From: Blastococcus sp. TF02A-30
GTDB taxonomy: Bacteria > Actinomycetota > Actinomycetes > Mycobacteriales > Geodermatophilaceae
Reading direction: 5' to 3'
Assembly (NCBI RefSeq): GCF_003319185.1
Contig: NZ_QOHJ01000005.1
Location: forward strand, 1 to 64,000
Length of the DNA: 64,000 bases
Below the pieces are notes generated by a model, which worked only from the letters and a program-made list of their open reading frames with translations, had not been told where the DNA came from and did not search any database. Position numbers and translations under genes: made by a program. How positions within the stretch are numbered: position 1 is the first letter of the stretch; every line of letters starts with the position of its first letter. Of the stretch, positions 10,522 to 19,797 are shown in pieces.

Positions 10522-11512
10522 GGGCCAGCTGGTCCCTCAGCGCGGCGACCGTGCCCTCGCGGTCGAGGTGCGAGGTGTACCCGGCCGCGAGCGTGTGCCC
10601 ACCGCCGCCGAGCGCGATGGCCACCCGGGCGACGTCGGTCCCGCCGCGCGAGCGCAGGGACACCGACCAGGAGCCGTCGTCCTGGCCCTTGAGCACGCAG
10701 GCGACGTCGGCCTCCTGCGCGGAGCGGATGACGTCGACGAGGGCCTCGAGCTGCTCACCGGGCAGACCGTGCTCGGCCGCCTCGGCCGTGCTCGACCACG
10801 TCCAGACCAGTCCGCGGCCGACGCCGGGCTCGAGCGCGGCCCGGCCGGTGACCACCGAGAGCAGGCCGAGCCAGCCGAACGGCGCGGTGTCGAAGAGCCG
10901 GCGGCTGATCGCGGCGTGGTCGATACCGGTGGCCAGCAGGCGCGCGGCGAACTCGTGGGTGTCCGGGCGGGTGTTGCCGAACCGGAAGGAGCCGGTGTCG
11001 GCGGCCAGGCCGGCGTAGAGGCAGGTGGCCAGCTGCTGGTCGACCAGCACGCCCAGGTCGTCGAGCAGCCCGGCCACCAGCGCGACGGTCGCGGGGGCGC
11101 CGGGGTCGACCAGCTGCACCCCGCCGAAGCCGGGGTTGCTGGCGTGGTGGTCGACGACGACGGACGTCCCGGCCCGGTCCAGCAGCACGGCCAGCTCGCC
11201 GAGCCGGCCCGGGGAGGCGGCGTCGAGGCTGACGAAGACGTCGGGTGACGACGGCACGGACGACGGCGGGACGAGCCCCTCCGCGCCCGGCAGCCAGCCC
11301 AGGGACGCCGGCAGGGTGAACGGCGCCGGGAAGGTCGGCAGCACGCGGGCGCCGCGCCGGCGCAGCCCCTCGGCCAGCGCCAGCGTGCTGCCCAGCGCGT
11401 CGGCGTCGGGCTGGACGTGCCCCGAGAGGACGACGGTGGCCCGTGCCTCGGCGGCCTCGGCCAGCACGGCCCCGACGCTGCGGGTCGCGTGCTCGGTGGT
11501 CGGTGCGCCCAC
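10514..11512 (-). CDS. DHH/DHHA1 phosphoesterase (NrnA-like oligoribonuclease)
   Basis: A 332-aa protein of the NrnA/cyclic-dinucleotide phosphodiesterase group: N-terminal DHH domain with GHVQPDADALGS, the SLDAAS Asp, VVDHHAS and AADTGSFRF metal-binding motifs, then a DHHA1 domain with the substrate-binding ALGGGGHTLAAGY. Family members degrade nano-RNA, dephosphorylate pAp, and in mycobacteria cleave c-di-AMP and pApA (Rv2837c). Which of these this protein does cannot be told from sequence. GTG start at 11512 follows two bases after the small acidic gene. Conserved position after rbfA. Confidence 0.93.
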   Translation of the reverse strand: MGAPTTEHATRSVGAVLAEAAEARATVVLSGHVQPDADALGSTLALAEGLRRRGARVLPTFPAPFTLPASLGWLPGAEGLVPPSSVPSSPDVFVSLDAASPGRLGELAVLLDRAGTSVVVDHHASNPGFGGVQLVDPGAPATVALVAGLLDDLGVLVDQQLATCLYAGLAADTGSFRFGNTRPDTHEFAARLLATGIDHAAISRRLFDTAPFGWLGLLSVVTGRAALEPGVGRGLVWTWSSTAEAAEHGLPGEQLEALVDVIRSAQEADVACVLKGQDDGSWSVSLRSRGGTDVARVAIALGGGGHTLAAGYTSHLDREGTVAALRDQLALG

Positions 11513-11514
11513 GG

Positions 11515-11757
11515 TCAGGCGTCCGGACCCGGGTCGGCGACCGGCGGGGCGTTCTCCTCCTCGCCCACCGAGCCGCCACCGACCGGGTAGCGGCTGCCGT
11601 CGGTGGGCTGGTCGTCGGCGATGCTCGGGACCTCGCCGATCTGGCCGGTGCGGCCGCCGTCGGTCGGGTCGCCGTCGGCCGGCACCTCGGGGCCGCCGAG
11701 CACGGACTCGCCCTGCCCCTCGGCGGGCTCGTACGGGTCGGGGTCGACTTCGGTCAC
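11515..11757 (-). CDS. Small acidic disordered protein
   Basis: An 80-aa protein, strongly acidic, with Gly/Pro/Asp-rich low complexity and no hydrophobic core, so predicted to be disordered. Its GTG overlaps the rbfA stop by 4 bases and it ends two bases before the DHH gene, which argues that it is translated as part of the operon. I recognise no domain. It follows an RbfA with an acidic tail, so it could once have been a continuation of that tail. Confidence 0.55.
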   Translation of the reverse strand: MTEVDPDPYEPAEGQGESVLGGPEVPADGDPTDGGRTGQIGEVPSIADDQPTDGSRYPVGGGSVGEEENAPPVADPGPDA

Positions 11758-12284
11758 AGCGTGCTCCCGGTGCGGGCGGTCAGGTCCTCGCCACTGTCAT
11801 CGGCAGGGTCGTGCCCGACCGTGTCGTGCGCCTCGGACCCGACCGCGTCGTCGTCCTCGTCGTCCTCGGCGGGGCGCCGGTACGGGTCGGCGTCGCCGGC
11901 GTAGGTCGCGCCCTCGCGGGCGCGGGCGAGCTCGGCGTCGGCGTGCCGGGCGCGCTCCAGCGCCTCCTCGAGCTCGCGGGCGGTGTCGGGGACGATGTCG
12001 GCGACGAACTCCAGCGTGGGCACGAACTTGATGCCGGTCTGGCGGCCGACGGTGGACCGCAGCACGCCGGTGGCGCTGGCCAGCGCCTTGGCCGAGTCGG
12101 CGATCGCCTCGGCGTCGCCGTAGACGGTGTAGAAGACCGTGGCCTCGCGGAGGTCGCCGGTCACCTTGGCGTCGGTGACGGTCACCATGCCCAGGCGGGG
12201 GTCCTTGATCTGGGTCTCGATCGCGGCGGAGACGATCTGTCGGATGCGCACCGCCAGCTTGCGGGCGCGGGCCGGATCGGCCAT
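11754..12284 (-). CDS. rbfA: Ribosome-binding factor A
   Basis: Binds the pre-30S subunit and helps late 16S rRNA maturation. The first 120 residues form the KH-like RbfA domain, with [20 protein letters not shown] and [10 protein letters not shown]. The remaining 55 residues are an acidic Asp/Glu-rich extension ([12 protein letters not shown]) not found in short RbfA proteins. ATG at 12284 follows GGAGGTCCG. It belongs to the infB operon and is coupled to the small acidic gene. Confidence 0.96.
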   Translation of the reverse strand: MADPARARKLAVRIRQIVSAAIETQIKDPRLGMVTVTDAKVTGDLREATVFYTVYGDAEAIADSAKALASATGVLRSTVGRQTGIKFVPTLEFVADIVPDTARELEEALERARHADAELARAREGATYAGDADPYRRPAEDDEDDDAVGSEAHDTVGHDPADDSGEDLTARTGSTL

Positions 12285-12301
12285 CGGACCTCCTCGGAAG
12301 G

Positions 12302-12322
12302 GGTGCCGGGGACCCCGGCACC
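12302..12322 (-). terminator. Hairpin between the DUF503 gene and rbfA
   Basis: GGTGCCGGG, loop GAC, CCCGGCACC: a perfect 9-bp stem in the 61-base gap. It may attenuate rather than end transcription, since the genes belong together. Confidence 0.45.
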
Positions 12323-12345
12323 GTCGGACGGGACGGCAGGTGTCT

Positions 12346-12642
12346 TCAGCCGTCGCTGTCGGAGAACAGCTGCCGGTGCGTCGACAGCAGCGTCACCTCC
12401 GGCCGCTCGGCCAGCAACCGCTCGCACGCGTCGAGGACGTCGGTCACCTGACCGGCGTCCCCGGCGACGGTGGCGACGCCGACCTGCGCCCGGCGGTGCA
12501 GGTCCTGGTCGCCGACCTCGGCGGCGGAGACGGCGAAGCGGCGCCGCAGCTCGGCCACGATCGGCCGCACCACGGCGCGCTTGCCCTTGAGCGAGTGGAC
12601 GTCGCCCAGCAGCAGGTCGGCGGAGAGCGAACCGGTGAACAC
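12346..12642 (-). CDS. DUF503 (YlxP-like) protein
   Basis: A 98-aa protein of the DUF503/YlxP family, found between infB and rbfA in many Gram-positives. Family hallmarks are [13 protein letters not shown] near the N-terminus, the [10 protein letters not shown] helix and [15 protein letters not shown]. Function unproven; links to ribosome maturation come from context. GTG at 12642 is chosen because the conserved domain begins at once; the longer frame to 12768 overlaps the infB end in another frame. Confidence 0.88.
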   Translation of the reverse strand: MFTGSLSADLLLGDVHSLKGKRAVVRPIVAELRRRFAVSAAEVGDQDLHRRAQVGVATVAGDAGQVTDVLDACERLLAERPEVTLLSTHRQLFSDSDG

Positions 12643-12680
12643 CGGATCACCACTTCCCCGCTGCCGGGCGACGGAACCCC

Positions 12681-15575
12681 TTACGCGCGCGGCTTCTCGC
12701 GCATCTCGAAGGTCTCGATCACGTCCTCGACCTTGATGTCGTTGAACGAGCCGAGGCCGATACCGCACTCGTAGCCCTCGCGGACCTCGGTGACGTCGTC
12801 CTTGAACCGGCGCAGCGACTCCACGGTGAGGTTGTCGGCGACGACGACGCCGTCGCGGACCAGCCGGGCCTTGGAGTTCCGGTTGATCGTGCCGGTGCGC
12901 ACGATCGAGCCGGCGACGTTGCCGATCTTCGGCACGCGGAAGACCTCGCGGACCTCCGCCGAGCCGAGCTGGACCTCCTCGTACTCCGGCTTGAGCATGC
13001 CCTTGAGGGCCGCCTCGATCTCCTCGATCGCCTGGTAGATGACCGAGTAGTACCGGACGTCGACGCCCTCGCGGTTGGCGAGCTCGGTGGCCTGCCCCTC
13101 GGCCCGGACGTTGAAGCCCAGGACGATGACGTCGTCGGCCAGCGCCAGGTCGATGTCGCTCTTGGTGATCCCACCGACGCCGCGGTGGATGACCCGCAGC
13201 GAGATCTCGTCGTCGACCTCGATCTTCATCAGCGCCTCTTCGAGCGCCTCGACGGTGCCCGAGTTGTCGCCCTTGATGATCAGGTTGAGCTGACGGGTCT
13301 CCTTGAGCGCCGCGTCGAGGTCCTCCAGGCTGATCCGCTTGCGCATCGAGGCGTTCTGCGCGTTGCGGATGCGGGCCTGGCGGCGGTCGGCGATCTGCCG
13401 GGCGACGCGGTCCTCCTCGACGACGAGGAAGGTGTCACCGGCGCGCGGCACCGAGGTGAGCCCGACGACCTGCACGGGGCGGGCCGGGAGGGCTTCCTTC
13501 AGCTTGTTGCCGTGCTCGTCGAGCAGCGAGCGGACGCGGCCGTAGGCGTCGCCGGCGACGATCGAGTCGCCCTGGCGCAGCGTGCCGCGCTGGACCAGCA
13601 CCGTGGCGACGGGGCCCCGGCCCTTGTCCAGCTTGCCCTCGATGACGACACCCTGCGGGTCCTGCTCGGTGTTGGCGCGCAGGTCCAGCGAGGCGTCGGC
13701 GGTGAGCAGGATCGCCGCGAGGAGCTCGTCGAGGCCCTGGCGGGTGGTCGCGGAGACGTCGACGAACATCGTGTCGCCGCCGTACTCCTCGGCCACCAGC
13801 CCGTACTCGGTGAGCTGCTGGCGGATCTTGGCGGGGTTGGCCCCCTCCTTGTCGATCTTGTTGACCGCGACCACGATCGGCACATCGGCGGCCTGGGCGT
13901 GGTTGAGCGCCTCGACCGTCTGCGGCATGACGCCGTCGTCGGCGGCGACCACCAGGACGACGATGTCGGTCACCTTCGCGCCGCGGGCACGCATCGCGGT
14001 GAACGACTCGTGACCCGGGGTGTCGATGAAGGTGATGGGGCGCTCGTCGCCCTCCAGCTCGGTGACGATCTGGTAGGCGCCGATGTGCTGCGTGATGCCA
14101 CCGGCCTCCTTGGCCGCCACGTTGGCGTGCCGCAGGGCGTCCAGCAGCTTGGTCTTCCCGTGGTCGACGTGACCCATGACGGTCACGACCGGCGGACGGG
14201 CCGACCAGTCGTCCTCGTCGCCCTCCTCGTCACCGAAGGTGAGGTCGAAGGTCTCGAGGAGCTCGCGGTCCTCGTCCTCGGGCGAGACGACCTGGATGAC
14301 CCAGCCGATCTCGGCACCGAGCAGCTGCAGCGTCTCGTCGTTGACCGACTGCGTCGCGGTGACCATCTCGCCCAGGTGGAACAGGGCGGTGACCAGCGCG
14401 GCGGGCTGGGCGTTGATGCGCTCGGCCAGGTCGGTCAGCGAGGCGCCACGGGGCAGCCGGACGGTCTGCCCGTTGCCGCGCGGCAGGCTGACGCCGCCCA
14501 TGCTGGGCGCCGCCATGGAGTCGAACTCCTGACGCCTCTGCTTCTTGCTCTTGCGACCGCGGACCGGGCCGCGGCCACCGGGGCGCCCGAAGGCACCCGC
14601 GGTACCGGCACCCGAGCCACCTCGGCCACGGCCACGACCGCCGCCGCCACCGCGGAAGCCACCACCGGCCGGCGCACCGGCACCGGGGGCACCGCCGCCG
14701 CCACCGGGGCGGAAGCCGCCACCGCCGCCGGGACCACCCGGACGACCGCGACCGCCGGGGCCACCGGGGCCGCCTCCGGGGCGACCGCCGGCGGCGGGAC
14801 GCGGCGGCATCATGCCGGGCGACGGGCGCTGCGGCATCATGCCCGGGTTCGGACGGGGCCCACCGGAACCGGCCGCCGGACGCGGACCACCGGCACCCGG
14901 GCCGGGACGCGGACCACCCGGACCGGAGGCCGGACGCGGACCACCGGCACCCGGGCCGGGACGCGGACCACCCGGACCGGAGGCCGGACGCGGACCGGCG
15001 GTACCGGGGCCGGGGCGCGCGGCGCCGCCGGCCGGAGCCGGACGCGGGGAGCTGAAGGGGTTGTTGCCCGGACGCGGGGCCGGCCGGGGGCCGGGACGCG
15101 GACCGGCGCCGGGAGCGGCACCGCCGGGACGGGGAGCACCCGGGCGGGGAGCCGCCGGCTGCTGGGTCGGAGCCGCCGGGGCCGGGGCCGCGGGGGCCTG
15201 CGCCGCCGGCGCCTGGGGCGCGGCGGGGCGGGGCGCGGGACGCGGACCGGGGGTCGGTCCGGCCGGCCGGGCCGGAGCCGGCGCCGAGGCGGCCGGAGCC
15301 GAGGCAGCCGGAGCCGACGGGGCCACGGGGGCAGCCGGAGCCGCGGGGGCAGCCGGAGCCGACGGGCGGGCCGGGGCGGCGGGCTTGGGCGCGGCGGGGG
15401 CGCTGCCACCGGTGGCGGCGCCCAGGGCCTCCCGGAGCCGTCGGGCCACGGGGGCCTCGACGGTCGAGGAGGCGGACTTCACGAACTCGCCCTGCTCCTT
15501 GAGCTTGGCGAGCACGGTCTTGCTGTCGACACCGAACTCCTTGGCGAGTTCGTGTACGCGGGCTTTGCCTGGCAC
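12681..15575 (-). CDS. infB: Translation initiation factor IF-2
   Basis: GTPase that brings initiator tRNA to the 30S subunit. The 964-aa protein begins with an IF2_N motif ([19 protein letters not shown]), then a very long Pro/Ala/Gly-rich disordered region (about residues 55-330), a basic KSKKQRR stretch and a second IF2_N domain. The G domain starts near residue 466 with GHVDHGKT, and contains DTPGHE and NKID; domains II-IV complete the protein. The linker holds an exact 54-base tandem repeat. GTG at 15575. Sits in the rimP-nusA-ylxR-infB-rbfA order. Confidence 0.98.
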   Translation of the reverse strand: MPGKARVHELAKEFGVDSKTVLAKLKEQGEFVKSASSTVEAPVARRLREALGAATGGSAPAAPKPAAPARPSAPAAPAAPAAPVAPSAPAASAPAASAPAPARPAGPTPGPRPAPRPAAPQAPAAQAPAAPAPAAPTQQPAAPRPGAPRPGGAAPGAGPRPGPRPAPRPGNNPFSSPRPAPAGGAARPGPGTAGPRPASGPGGPRPGPGAGGPRPASGPGGPRPGPGAGGPRPAAGSGGPRPNPGMMPQRPSPGMMPPRPAAGGRPGGGPGGPGGRGRPGGPGGGGGFRPGGGGGAPGAGAPAGGGFRGGGGGRGRGRGGSGAGTAGAFGRPGGRGPVRGRKSKKQRRQEFDSMAAPSMGGVSLPRGNGQTVRLPRGASLTDLAERINAQPAALVTALFHLGEMVTATQSVNDETLQLLGAEIGWVIQVVSPEDEDRELLETFDLTFGDEEGDEDDWSARPPVVTVMGHVDHGKTKLLDALRHANVAAKEAGGITQHIGAYQIVTELEGDERPITFIDTPGHESFTAMRARGAKVTDIVVLVVAADDGVMPQTVEALNHAQAADVPIVVAVNKIDKEGANPAKIRQQLTEYGLVAEEYGGDTMFVDVSATTRQGLDELLAAILLTADASLDLRANTEQDPQGVVIEGKLDKGRGPVATVLVQRGTLRQGDSIVAGDAYGRVRSLLDEHGNKLKEALPARPVQVVGLTSVPRAGDTFLVVEEDRVARQIADRRQARIRNAQNASMRKRISLEDLDAALKETRQLNLIIKGDNSGTVEALEEALMKIEVDDEISLRVIHRGVGGITKSDIDLALADDVIVLGFNVRAEGQATELANREGVDVRYYSVIYQAIEEIEAALKGMLKPEYEEVQLGSAEVREVFRVPKIGNVAGSIVRTGTINRNSKARLVRDGVVVADNLTVESLRRFKDDVTEVREGYECGIGLGSFNDIKVEDVIETFEMREKPRA
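14878..14985 (-). repeat. 54-bp tandem repeat inside infB
   Basis: Two identical 54-base units (14878-14931 and 14932-14985), continued by 11 more bases of the unit. They encode an 18-residue block of the [10 protein letters not shown] / PRPGPGAG type in the disordered linker. Length variation by slippage is likely. Confidence 0.9.
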
Positions 15576-15687
15576 GGGTCTCCTCTTTGTGAGGCCGGCG
15601 GCTTGCCCGCTCGACCTCGTCGTTAGTGGCGCATGGTCATCGTGAGAACTTCACGGCTGAGTCATCCGACGACGTCCTGTCGACATG

Positions 15688-15710
15688 CGGACCGGCCTCG
15701 TGCCGGTCCG
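15688..15710 (-). terminator. Hairpin between ylxR and infB
   Basis: CGGACCGGC, loop CTCGT, GCCGGTCCG: a perfect 9-bp stem in the 178-base gap between ylxR and infB. It suggests partial termination after ylxR, with infB also started from its own promoter in this gap. Confidence 0.5.
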
Positions 15711-15753
15711 TCGCTGGAACTGCTGGTGGTCGTTCCCGCGGCGGCTACCGCGG

Positions 15754-16065
15754 TCACTCGCCCGCCCGGGACCCGGTCCCGGCCGCCTCCGGGGAGGCAC
15801 CGAGGACGTGGGCCCTCAGCGGACCGGCCTCCAGCGGGGCACCGGCGCCTCCGGGGAGGCGCAGCGCTCGCGGGAAGGCCCGGCGTCGCTCTGCTGCGTG
15901 CAGGCACTCCGGTGTGGGGTGCACCGACGCTCCCCGGCCGGGGAGCCGCCGCCGGGGATCCGGGACCAGGGCCCCCGACCGCACGACGACGCGCAGCAGT
16001 TCGTTGACCGGCGCTCGTTTCCGGCACCCCACGCAGGTGCGGACCGGGATCGACGTTTCGGCCAC
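15754..16065 (-). CDS. ylxR: YlxR family RNA-binding protein (DUF448)
   Basis: A 103-aa protein whose first 75 residues are the YlxR fold: IPVRTCVGCRKRAPVNELLR, then GRGASVHPTPECL and a RRAFPRAL helix. YlxR proteins bind nucleic acid and have been tied to RNase P and nusA-operon regulation in Firmicutes; the actinobacterial role is unproven. The last 25 residues are Ala/Gly-rich. GTG at 16065 is 8 bases after the nusA stop. The frame is also open through nusA, so the start is set by the conserved domain. Confidence 0.9.
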   Translation of the reverse strand: MAETSIPVRTCVGCRKRAPVNELLRVVVRSGALVPDPRRRLPGRGASVHPTPECLHAAERRRAFPRALRLPGGAGAPLEAGPLRAHVLGASPEAAGTGSRAGE

Positions 16066-16073
16066 CCTGCACT

Positions 16074-17192
16074 CTAGCGCGTGGCCGGCCCCGGATGTTC
16101 CGCGCGTCGGGGCGGAGGCCGGTGACCGCCCGGACGTCCCCCCGCCGAGGGAGACGGCGGGCCGGAGCGGAGCGGCGGGCGCCCGACCCCGGGCGAGGGG
16201 GCGGCGGCGTCGTCGTCGGTCTGCGCGTCGCTGCGGATGTCGATCCGGCAGCCGGTCAGCCGCGCGGCCAGGCGGGCGTTCTGCCCTTCCTTCCCGATGG
16301 CCAGCGACAGCTGGTAGTCGGGCACGACCACGCGGACGGCCTTGGCCTGGGGGTCGACGACCCGGGCCTCGGACACCCGGGCCGGGCTCAGCGCCGAGGC
16401 GACGAACGTGGCCGGGTCGTCGGACCAGTCGACGATGTCGATCTTCTCGCCGTGCAGCTCGCTCATCACGTTGCGGACCCGCTGCCCCATGGGACCGATG
16501 CAGGCGCCCTTGGCGTTGAGGCCCGGCACCTTGGTGCGGACGGCGATCTTGGACCGGTGCCCCGCCTCGCGGGCCACCGCGACGATCTCCACGCTGCCGT
16601 CCGCGATCTCGGGGACCTCGAGCGCGAACAGCTTGCGCACCAGGTTGGGGTGGGTGCGCGAGACGGTGACCTGCGGCCCCCGGAAGGTGCGCGCCACCGA
16701 CACCACGTAGGCCTTGAGCCGGCTGCCGTGCGGGTAGCTCTCCCCCGGCACCTGCTCGGCTGCCGGAAGCACGGCCTCGACCTTGCCGATGTCGATCATC
16801 ACGACACCGCTGGCGTTGCGCCGCTGGTCGGCCTGGACGATGCCGCTGACGATGTCGCCTTCCTTGCCGGCGTACTCGCCGAAGGTCTGCTCGTGCTCGG
16901 CGTCGCGCAGCCGCTGGACGATGACCTGCTTGGCGGTGCTGGCCGCGATGCGACCGAAGTCGGACGGGGTGTCGTCCCACTCGCGCACGACCTCGCCGTC
17001 GGGGCCGAGCTCCTGGGCGAGGACGGCGACCTCGCCGGACTTGCGGTCCACGTGCACCCGCACGTGCTTGGCCGCGCCGTCGGCGTGCCGGTAGGCGGTG
17101 ACCAGGGCCGTCTCGATGGCCTCGATCACCGTGTCGGCGGGGATGCCCTTCTCCCGCTCCACCGCCTTGAGCGCGGTGACGTCGATGTTCAC
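16074..17192 (-). CDS. nusA: Transcription termination/antitermination factor NusA
   Basis: Binds RNA polymerase and nascent RNA to modulate pausing, termination and antitermination. The 372-aa protein has the N-terminal polymerase-binding domain, an S1 domain ([20 protein letters not shown]), and two KH domains ([11 protein letters not shown] and [20 protein letters not shown]). The acidic C-terminal repeats of enterobacterial NusA are absent, as in other actinobacteria; a 40-residue Pro/Gly/Arg tail replaces them. GTG start overlaps the rimP stop (GTGA). Confidence 0.97.
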   Translation of the reverse strand: MNIDVTALKAVEREKGIPADTVIEAIETALVTAYRHADGAAKHVRVHVDRKSGEVAVLAQELGPDGEVVREWDDTPSDFGRIAASTAKQVIVQRLRDAEHEQTFGEYAGKEGDIVSGIVQADQRRNASGVVMIDIGKVEAVLPAAEQVPGESYPHGSRLKAYVVSVARTFRGPQVTVSRTHPNLVRKLFALEVPEIADGSVEIVAVAREAGHRSKIAVRTKVPGLNAKGACIGPMGQRVRNVMSELHGEKIDIVDWSDDPATFVASALSPARVSEARVVDPQAKAVRVVVPDYQLSLAIGKEGQNARLAARLTGCRIDIRSDAQTDDDAAAPSPGVGRPPLRSGPPSPSAGGRPGGHRPPPRRAEHPGPATR

Positions 17193-17788
17193 AGTTCCCC
17201 TCCGTCGTCGTCCACGGCGCTGTCCGCGTCGACGCCCCCGTCCTCATCGCCATCCTCGGTCCCGGGACGGCCGAACTCCACCTGCACGTGGCCGGCGCCC
17301 AGCTCCGCCCACGGCACCTGCCGGGGCGTGGGCGGGCGCTTCTTCGCCCCGGGCTTGCCGGCGGCCTCGACGGCGAGGGTCACGCCCTGGTCGTCCACCG
17401 CGGTGATCCGCCCGGTGACCTGCTCCGTCGAGCCCGCCGGGCCGACGGCCACGACGACCAGCCGGCCGGCGTTGCGCCGCCAGTGCCGCTGCTCGGTGAG
17501 CGGGCGGTCGACGCCGGGGCTGGTGACCTCCAGGACGTACGGCGTGCGGCCCATCCCGTCGTCGTGCGCGTCCAGCGCGTCGGAGACGGCACGGCTGACG
17601 TCGGCGACGTCGTCGAGGCTGACGCCCTGGTCCCGGTCGACCACGACGCGGACGATGCTGCGCCGGCCGGCGGGGGTGACCACGAGCTCCTCGAGGTCGT
17701 AGCCGGCGTCGCCGACGACGGGCTCGATCCAGCCGGCGAGGCGAGCGGCGGTGGGGTCGGTCCGCGGGGTGCCGCGAGAGGCGGACAC
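17189..17788 (-). CDS. rimP: Ribosome maturation factor RimP
   Basis: Needed for 30S maturation. The 199-aa protein has the N-terminal domain with GYDLEELVV and [20 protein letters not shown], then [14 protein letters not shown] and the SH3-like C-terminal domain, closed by an acidic tail of about 25 residues. GTG at 17788 is preceded by GGAGGAGGAAG. First gene of the nusA-infB operon, so the promoter lies in 17789-18002, shared with the divergent lipoprotein gene. Confidence 0.95.
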   Translation of the reverse strand: MSASRGTPRTDPTAARLAGWIEPVVGDAGYDLEELVVTPAGRRSIVRVVVDRDQGVSLDDVADVSRAVSDALDAHDDGMGRTPYVLEVTSPGVDRPLTEQRHWRRNAGRLVVVAVGPAGSTEQVTGRITAVDDQGVTLAVEAAGKPGAKKRPPTPRQVPWAELGAGHVQVEFGRPGTEDGDEDGGVDADSAVDDDGGEL

Positions 17789-18002
17789 GGCTTCCTCCTC
17801 CAGGCTCGGGCGGCCGCACGGTGCGGGGCGCATCCCCCGGACCGGCCTCCGGCGACGGCCGAGCCCGGGATCCGAGGGGAAGTGGTCAGGCTACCGCCCG
17901 CTGGGACGCGAGGGACGAACGGGACGGCACGGGGCAGCGGGTGCGACGGCCCTCCGGCCGGTCTCCCGACCGACGGGCCCCGCGGCTGCGAGGATGGCAC
18001 CG
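17789..18002. promoter_or_regulatory. Divergent promoter region, rimP operon and lipoprotein gene
   Basis: The 214-base gap must carry the rimP-nusA-infB promoter (minus) and the promoter of the plus-strand lipoprotein pair. I see no unambiguous -35/-10 boxes. Confidence 0.4.
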
Positions 18003-18482
18003 ATGCATCCCACCGCCGCTCCCCCGTCGCGGGGCTTCTCCCGGCGCACCCTGCTCGTGGCCTCCTCGGTCGGGGTGGCCGTCCTCGCCGCCGGCTGCAC
18101 CTCCTCCCCGGACGAGCGCGAGCAGGTCACCGGCCGGCAGGCCGACGAGCTGGCCGCCCAGGTGGGCGTGCAGGAGGCGCTGGTCGCCGCCTACACCGCC
18201 GCGGGCGCAGCCGAGCCGGCCCTGGCCGCGGAGGTCGCCGACCTCGCCGCGCAGGCCGGGGAGCAGCTCGACCGGCTGCGCGCGGCGGCTCCCGGGGCGA
18301 CGTCGTCGGCCCCGGCCTCCGACGCTCCGCCGGCCGGCGGCGCCCGCGCCTGGCTGCGGGGCCAGGTCGCGGCGGCGGCCACATCCCACGCGACGGCCTG
18401 CGTGGGCCAGTCGGGGGCCCGCGCCGCGCTGCTGGGCTCGATCGCGGCGGGGCTGCGCGGGCAGGACGGACGACTGGCATGA
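18003..18482 (+). CDS. Tat-type lipoprotein of unknown function
   Basis: A 159-aa protein with an RGFSRRTLLVASSV twin-arginine-like signal and a lipobox LAAGC, so probably exported and anchored to the membrane outer face. The mature part is Ala-rich and helical, with a Pro/Ser/Ala stretch near residue 105. I recognise no catalytic motif. ATG at 18003 is preferred over 17994 because GAGG lies 10 bases before it. It is 12 bases ahead of the DUF4439 gene; this pair next to rimP matches Rv2843-Rv2844 of M. tuberculosis by position. Confidence 0.75.
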   Translation: MHPTAAPPSRGFSRRTLLVASSVGVAVLAAGCTSSPDEREQVTGRQADELAAQVGVQEALVAAYTAAGAAEPALAAEVADLAAQAGEQLDRLRAAAPGATSSAPASDAPPAGGARAWLRGQVAAAATSHATACVGQSGARAALLGSIAAGLRGQDGRLA

Positions 18483-18494
18483 CGGGAGCCGGCA

Positions 18495-18962
18495 GTGGCT
18501 GACGACAGCACCGGTGCGCTCACCGAGGCGACGGAGAACGCCGCCCTGGACGACGCGCTGACCGCGGAGCACACGGCGGTGTGGGGCTACGGCGTGGTGG
18601 GCGCCGCGCTGGACCCGACCGCCCAGGGGACCGCGTCGGCGGCCGAGACGGCGCACCGCGACCTGCGCGACCGCGTCGTCGCGCTGCTCACCGAGCGCGG
18701 CGCCGACCCGGCCCAGGCCGAGGGCGCCTACGCCCTGCCGTTCCCCGTGCTGTCCGCGGTGGACGCCGCGGCGCTGGCCGTGGAGCTCGAGGACGGCGTC
18801 GCCGCGGCGTGGGTGCGCGTGCTGGACCAGGCCGTGGAGAGCTCCACCCGCGAGCTCGCCGTCACGGCCCTGGGCGAGGCCGAGGTGCGCGCGGTGAGCT
18901 GGCGGACGGCAGCGGGCCGCACCCCCGTCACGACCCCCTTCCCGGGGCTGCCGGCCAGCTGA
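18495..18962 (+). CDS. DUF4439 ferritin-like domain protein
   Basis: A 155-aa protein predicted to be a four-helix bundle of the ferritin-like DUF4439 family. Helix one carries LTAEHTAVWGYGVVG, and AHRDLRDRV and ELEDGVAAAW supply further acidic or His residues, though a full di-iron ligand set is not obvious. No signal peptide. GTG at 18495. It is probably co-transcribed with the lipoprotein. Function unknown; conserved position upstream of rimP in actinobacteria. Confidence 0.8.
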   Translation: MADDSTGALTEATENAALDDALTAEHTAVWGYGVVGAALDPTAQGTASAAETAHRDLRDRVVALLTERGADPAQAEGAYALPFPVLSAVDAAALAVELEDGVAAAWVRVLDQAVESSTRELAVTALGEAEVRAVSWRTAAGRTPVTTPFPGLPAS

Positions 18963-19065
18963 CCCACCCGCTCTGCAGTGGCGTCCAAGTACGCCGCAAG
19001 CGACCGGTCCGACGCTGCGGGCACCGGGGCACCGAGCCCCTGCCACCGCACGAGAGGACCGCTCG

Positions 19066-19794
19066 ATGAGCACCACCACGCACCGCCCGGCCGGCCCGGC
19101 CCTGCTGGACCTGCCCGGTCAGACGCACGTGGCCGAGGGACCGCTGGACCTCAACGGCATGTACCTGGCCCACCACGCCTTCCGCCGCGACCTCGCCTCG
19201 TTCGCCGCGGCGGCCGCCGGCACCCCCGTCGGGGAGATCGACGTCTGGCGCGGGCTCGCGGTGCGGTGGGAGCGGTTCAGCCACGTCCTGCACCACCACC
19301 ACACGACCGAGGACGACGTGCTGTGGCCGCAGCTGCTCGACCTCGTCGACGCCGACGGCGACACGGCGGGACGGGCCACGCTCGAGGCGATGGAGGCCGA
19401 GCACCAGCTCATCGACCCGCTCCTGGCCGCCTGCGCGGAGGGGTTCGCACGGATGGCGGACCGCCCGGACGAGGAGACCCGGAGCCGGCTCGCCGGGACC
19501 ACCCGGCAGGCGTGCGACGTCCTCGGCGAGCACCTGCGGCACGAGGAGACCGGCGCGTTGCCGATCGTGCAGCGGCTGCTGCCGCAGGAGGGCTGGGACC
19601 GCGTGGAGGAGGCCGCCGGCTCCGGTGCCACCTTCGCCCGGACGAGGTTCCTCGTCCCGTGGGTCGCCGACGGCCTGACACCCGAGCAGCGCGACACCGC
19701 CTTCTCGTCCGTGGGCAACGGCTTCCGCGTCCTGCTGTGGTTCACGCGGCGGCGCTACGCCCGGGAGACCGCGCTGGCCTTCCGCTACGCCTGA
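19066..19794 (+). CDS. Hemerythrin HHE domain protein
   Basis: A 242-aa protein with a hemerythrin-like bundle. Candidate iron ligands are the His pair in YLAHHAFRRD (helix 1), the HVLHHHHTTEDDVLWP cluster with its Glu (helix 2), EAEHQLID (helix 3) and GEHLRHEETG (helix 4). Such proteins bind a di-iron centre and sense or carry O2, NO or peroxide. The last 80 residues are an extra helical region. ATG at 19066. It ends 3 bases before the stop of the convergent PBP gene. Confidence 0.9.
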   Translation: MSTTTHRPAGPALLDLPGQTHVAEGPLDLNGMYLAHHAFRRDLASFAAAAAGTPVGEIDVWRGLAVRWERFSHVLHHHHTTEDDVLWPQLLDLVDADGDTAGRATLEAMEAEHQLIDPLLAACAEGFARMADRPDEETRSRLAGTTRQACDVLGEHLRHEETGALPIVQRLLPQEGWDRVEEAAGSGATFARTRFLVPWVADGLTPEQRDTAFSSVGNGFRVLLWFTRRRYARETALAFRYA

Positions 19795-19797
19795 GGC

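Noticed and set aside
14600-15420. GC-rich repeats as a CRISPR array or mobile repeat
   Set aside because: They are coding repeats for the IF-2 Pro/Gly linker; no regular spacers exist.
13185-15626. Long plus-strand frame opposite infB
   Set aside because: Antisense of IF-2, low complexity of Gly/Arg/Thr repeats, no ribosome site or family match.
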